A DNA stretch of 63,262 bases from Spirogloea muscicola (taxonomy: Eukaryota; Streptophyta; Zygnematophyceae; Spirogloeales; Spirogloeaceae), in assembly GCA_009602725.1 (NCBI GenBank), contig WELB01000154.1, positions 1-63,262 of the forward strand, written 5' to 3'. The notes beneath the pieces were generated by a model. That model was not told the origin of the DNA. It did not search any database and saw only the letters and a program-made list of their open reading frames with translations. Below, piece by piece: positions 59,101-63,262 of this stretch. Numbering within the stretch: the first letter of the stretch is position 1; every line of letters begins with the position of its first letter. A program made the translations under genes and the position numbers.

Positions 59101-62100
59101 ATTGCCTTCATCTGTGAATGTCCTGTACGTCGGTCTCTTATGGCAAGGACACACTCAGGCTGCAACTTAGGAGCTTTGGAGGCATCGCACAAGTGTGGTG
59201 TTTGCAGAGTCGGCGTCGCTGACTTTGTCCAGCAATGCTTGGTGCACAGCTTGCTGGTACTGCACATCACACCGACACTCCTTAGGCAGCGGTCAGACAC
59301 TGTGACGAGTCAAAGGATTTACCCTGGACCTTGACCAGGACGTGCAGGGTACCAAACAAGGTCGACTGCAGCTCATAATTGATATAATTGAGGGGTAAGG
59401 TGACAGGCAAAAGTAGGTGCCCTGCAGACACCTGGCTGTACTTCTTGGCATCTTTCTCGAAAGTCTCATACGTCTGAGCTTCCAAGTTGTCCATCAGAGG
59501 CTGTCACAAGACAAGTGGCCCGGAGGATCAAGAAGTGGCAGATGGATTCTAGTCAAAGCATGTGCTATTCCTGCCAATCCATCTCCAATCTCGAAACAAC
59601 AAGCTGAGCTTGAATGACATGATAGGAGCAGCCAGCAGCAATCTCACCTGCAGAGGCGCTTGCAAGAAGTCCCGATACCCCATCTGAAAGTTGATGCGCG
59701 GGCACAAGGTCAAGCACGCTTTGGCACGTCAGAAGTTCTTCACAACACTGACAAGTGCAGCCGGAAATTTTGATAAGACCCTCTGACCTTTGGATGCCCG
59801 CTGTTTTTTGACACTTAAGGGATGGCAAAGCAGACCTCGAAACGCTCTTGCTCCAGAAGCGGCTCCAGCTTCCGATACAGGTGGGCCACGTACTCCAAGT
59901 ACGGCCGCAGAGGGTGCTTTGGCACCACCAGTTCCACTCTGTTGTCTACGGCTGCATGCACAACCAGAGACAGTCAGCAAAGGCTCCAAGCTTGCTCTGT
60001 AGAAAGCAGATTGATATGATCCTGACTTTGATCACATGCTGCTCAATGATTATTGAAGCCTGAAAAAGAAAGGCACACTAGTGGAGAAGCTGGATATTGG
60101 GATGTGGGGCTCTGCCAGCAAAAGTTGCCACTGAGAGTTGATGGGCGAACTTTCAGAAGCATTTCCGCTGCTCTCGCTGTTGGCCGGCCCGTCCACACCA
60201 GCCGCTGCATGGAGAGTCTCCCCAGAGATCACAACCTGCAATCATCGGGCTTCAAGACATACAATCAGCTCCTGCAAGCAGGGGCTCTGCACCCACTGAA
60301 GCCACTGCACACACTGGTGACAAGAAAGAGCTAAAAGACTTGGCAATTGACTTGCTCCATAGCGCAGAGAGGTGTTGTTGCTGAACTGAGCTACTCTTAC
60401 ATTTACTTGCTGTCTGAACGGGATGAGGTTTGGCAGTGCTGCATATTCAGGCTGGCCAAATTTTGACTTCCTGGCTGCACCAGCAGGGGCAATACTGCCA
60501 ATATTCTTCCACTTGTGCACATTCGCTTCACCATCACTCGTGTCCACCTTTCACAGTTGATGCAGACCCCCATTGCACAGCAAGATATCATGGATGAAGG
60601 AAGGAAAGGGCGAGGACTGTTCAAGCCTCCAAGCCTGACCTGTATGCTGTGCTCAAAGAGGGTGGCAACGAGCGCCTGGTGCCGCTTGGAGAGGCACGGA
60701 AAGCCGCGCTTGTTGGTCAGGAATGCCTGCACTTGCGCAAACCTGGTCATGAGATTCGCAATGCCCACGGCGTGGCTAACCTGCTCAACCGCGCTGACAT
60801 TGCAGGACTCTGGAGAAAGTGCAGATTGGCAGGAGGACTTGGCGACCATCACATGATCAAGCCGGGGGGTCGGAGCTCCGCACGGCCCTGTGCAACTCAC
60901 GCTGGTGTGCAGGATGGCAGCCCTCACGGGCTCGCCGAGCCAACGTTGCAGGGCGCTTGGCGATGGGAGCGAGGCCCTGGCAGGTCAATGCGCGCAGGAG
61001 AGTCAGTGAACGGCTCATTAAGGCGCATCTCAGCCTAGGTCCACAAGCACAGTGTGTTTGCCAGCCAATCTCTATGAGTCCAACCTTCAGATTGATCCCA
61101 AATGAGAGGCCCACACTGGTTGCATGATGAGGAACAGATAGGAACATTGACCAGCAAGCAGCTAGCACCGAAAAACGGCGCACGTGAACGATGAGGAGCT
61201 ATTGCAGTTCCAGGCTATGCTCTTGTGGTAGCTTGAAGCTAGCCAAGGATGAAGGTGGTGAGAGCGCACGTGATGTCAAGGGCGACGGAGAGCTGGCTGT
61301 GGTGCTCGCAGAGAGTGCAGAAGGCGTGCCACCACTCCCAAGGATCACTCAGAGGCCTTCTCGAGACGGCGTCCCGCCGCTGCAGAAGTGCCGCCAAGCA
61401 GGCTAGCTGACCCAGTTGAGAGCTGCTGACTCTGGCAGGACTGCGAGCTTGGACAGACAGCAAGCGTGGAGCTCAGCAACGGAGTCTCATCCTGGGCCGA
61501 CACAACTGAGATGCTGCCATTACGGCGACGACCATAGCAATCCTCATGAAGCAACGTCCACCCTCCACGATCGCAACGTCTTTGGCCACCCAGCTTGGGT
61601 TGCAGCCAACGAGCTCCAGAATATGAGCGCGTAATAGTTGCAGACGCATGAGCATCATTGATGGCTCGAGGTGTTCATGGCCCCAGCTGCACTGTGGGAG
61701 TACCAGGAAGACGGCGTCCTCGTCAGCTGTGCCTTCGACAGCCTGCAGCTCCGGCGCAACCAGCGGTATGCGCAGCCACAGCTGCAGCAAGAGCGCGCAG
61801 GTTTGCCTGCTTTACTTGGTCACTGAGTTCGGGGTTGGAATTCTTCATCACAGAACTTGCTTTCAAGGGCTTGCAAGTTTGGCAATGAAAGACATGTTGC
61901 AGAGGCTCATCCAATCGCACCGCAGCCTCAAATACGGCACTGAAAGTGACGCTGCCGCACTGGTGGGCCCGATCAGCGAGCAACAAACCTGACAGGCAGC
62001 GGCGGAGGGGGGGCAGCGGTGCAGACCTGCATGTTGGAGAGGCCCTGGAGGAGCTGGTTGACACAACGTGCATAGTTGGTGCAGTCCAGCGGCCGCGGTG

Positions 62101-63241
62101 TCGGCAGCAGGCATGCCTGTCATGCCAGTGGAATGCGAGGCAAAACAGCCCAAGTTCGCAGTCAGAGCTTTGGCCGTCAACTTACCAGCATCACCAGATG
62201 GGCTCCATGCAAGGATCAGCATGCTGGCAGCAGCGGTTGCCGGTCCGCTAGCTCCTGACTGCGGCAGCAACGGCGGCGGCGTCGGTGGCGGCGCGGCGGT
62301 GGTGGGCGGTCGAGCGGCGCGCCTGCAGGGAGAGGTGGGAGGCCCAGCTGAGCTCCTGCTTGAGCACGGCCTCGCTGTCGCGCCGCACCTCTCCGTCCCC
62401 GTGGTCCAGGTCCGCCCACTCGCTGATCTTGCCTGCACGCCGCCATGCCATGGCCGTCTGAGGCGGCAGCGCACGAGAACGTAGAGGAACTCCATGGCCT
62501 CCGGGACGTGACCTTGCTAAGGGAGCCGGAAGCCGGAGCTGGTGCCAATGTTGGACCCCCATTCTCCGGTGGGCTTCCCCACTTGGAGAAGCCCTTTGAA
62601 GGTGCAAGGCTTCTCACCGCCACACTGTGAGGCTGACCCGCCAACCAACGCTGGTGGCGGACATTGGCAGCCGACTGCCAATGCTGCTATCCCGAGCTCA
62701 GGCCACTACACCGAGCTCCGAGCCTAAGCCCTGAGCTACAACCCTGGTCCTCAGCTCGTGGCAAGGACCGTGAGACCCCCGTCGAGTCAACGAGAGCGGG
62801 CCGAGCAGGGGCTGGCCAGGCGTTCGAGCGCACCAACGACATGCGAGCTCCACTGCGCAGGGGCGAGCACGAGGTCCGAGCCGGCAAATGACGGCGCGGC
62901 GCCGGGCGGCGCCGCGCTCGGCCGGTACGACGGGTCCGTCTGCGCTCACACAGGCACGGCACGTACTGAGCGACCCGCCGCGCCTGGGGGCCAGCCGCAG
63001 AAGCGGGCTCGGCTTCCACTGGCCAAGCTCGGGCACAGCGGCATTGGACGGCGGCGGCAGCGGCGGCGGCGGAGGCAATGGCGGCGGCAATGGCGGCGGC
63101 GAGCACCAGTGGGGCGACGGCAAAGTCGAAGGCGCCGGCGAGGGTGGCGGCCAGCGCGGCCTGGATGTCGGGCGAGAACCCCAGCTCTGCGCCGCAGTAG
63201 CGCGACTCGCTCGCGTCGCCCGCGCGCTGCCCCAGCGGCAT
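56192..63241 (-). CDS. PRMT5: Protein arginine methyltransferase 5 (type II), 22 exons
   Basis: Exons (-): 63241-63107, 62939-62834, 62432-62323, 62116-62027, 61781-61704, 61379-61270, 60976-60901, 60726-60640, 60235-60079, 59951-59836, 59683-59648, 59501-59432, 59259-59191, 58894-58766, 58528-58436, 57962-57859, 57635-57587, 57497-57411, 57271-57166, 56918-56831, 56564-56471 and 56269-56192; boundaries may be off by a base. About 688 residues. It opens [17 protein letters not shown] and has [34 protein letters not shown] and YETFEKD (the Phe typical of symmetric dimethylation), SAM motif [21 protein letters not shown], the double-Glu loop [15 protein letters not shown] and the C-terminal NGRSYWVGL. 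It makes symmetric dimethyl-arginine on histones and splicing proteins. Intron 3 has a GC donor (CAG|GCGCGC). The last exon has a V-TAG oddity. The 3' end of exon 9 is uncertain. Confidence 0.96.
58150..58360 (+). repeat. Degenerate relative of the dispersed hairpin repeat in a PRMT5 intron
   Basis: GGCGAGCCCAGAAAAAGAACGAAG, then GGACCAGAAAAGCGCT and a CTGGGTGCTC motif follow the order of the unit at 361-760, with many changes. It lies in the intron between exons 15 and 16 of PRMT5. Confidence 0.45.
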
Positions 63242-63262
63242 GGCGGCCGCCGCCGCGCCGTC

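Overview
This is nuclear DNA of a green plant-lineage microalga, most likely a chlorophyte of the trebouxiophyte type. That placement is inferred from plant-type gene content (KIN-gamma with its Gly/Ala linker, plant-type eIF3c, membrane-anchored GH9 endoglucanase, plant-style Twinkle), intron-dense genes with introns of about 70-600 bp, TTTAGGG-type telomere-like repeats and a mosaic of GC-rich exons and AT-richer introns. The species cannot be named from the window. Nothing prokaryotic, plasmid-like or viral is present.

Layout. 1-2.9 kb: repeats without a convincing gene. 2.9-4.6 kb (-): multi-pass membrane protein. 4.7-6.2 kb (+): SnRK1 regulatory subunit KIN-gamma, cut off at an assembly N. 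6.4-8.9 kb (+): sulfotransferase-like membrane protein, missing its start. 9.5-12.3 kb (-): RNA pseudouridine synthase. 13.1-19.3 kb (+): eIF3c. 20.0-22.3 kb (-): bZIP transcription factor. 22.9-26.9 kb: mobile-element debris, including an intact endonuclease-type ORF from a LINE, a possible copia gag relic and a long inverted repeat. 27.0-29.4 kb (-): PPR protein. 30.5-35.0 kb (-): actin-related protein ARP5. An N run and a 266-base poly-A block follow. 35.3-38.5 kb (+): mitochondrial processing peptidase beta. 39.8-43.1 kb (-): KORRIGAN-like GH9 enzyme. 44.1-48.2 kb: second, decayed LINE copy and dispersed repeats. 48.3-48.8 kb (-): small protein. 49.1-55.9 kb (+): Twinkle primase-helicase. 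56.2-63.2 kb (-): PRMT5.

Most genes are unrelated housekeeping functions (translation, RNA modification, chromatin, organelle DNA replication and protein import), so there is no operon-like system. Exon models were built by hand; for eIF3c, PRMT5, Twinkle, ARP5, MPP-beta, GH9, bZIP, PPR and the pseudouridine synthase the splice phases close without frameshift. KIN-gamma contains one apparent one-base deletion.

The most interesting signals are: (i) at least six introns that need GC rather than GT donors, several of them proven by reading phase; (ii) telomere-like TTTAGGG tracts in 5'-proximal introns or leaders of several genes; (iii) a dispersed short hairpin element, one copy of which sits as a clean ~81-bp insertion in a LINE copy; (iv) a PRMT5 exon whose conserved Val-Trp is replaced by Val-TAG, with the same TAG usable as the splice acceptor; (v) a GH9 enzyme with two altered active-site motifs. 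Several assembly scars (single Ns, N runs, poly-A block) truncate genes and limit interpretation.
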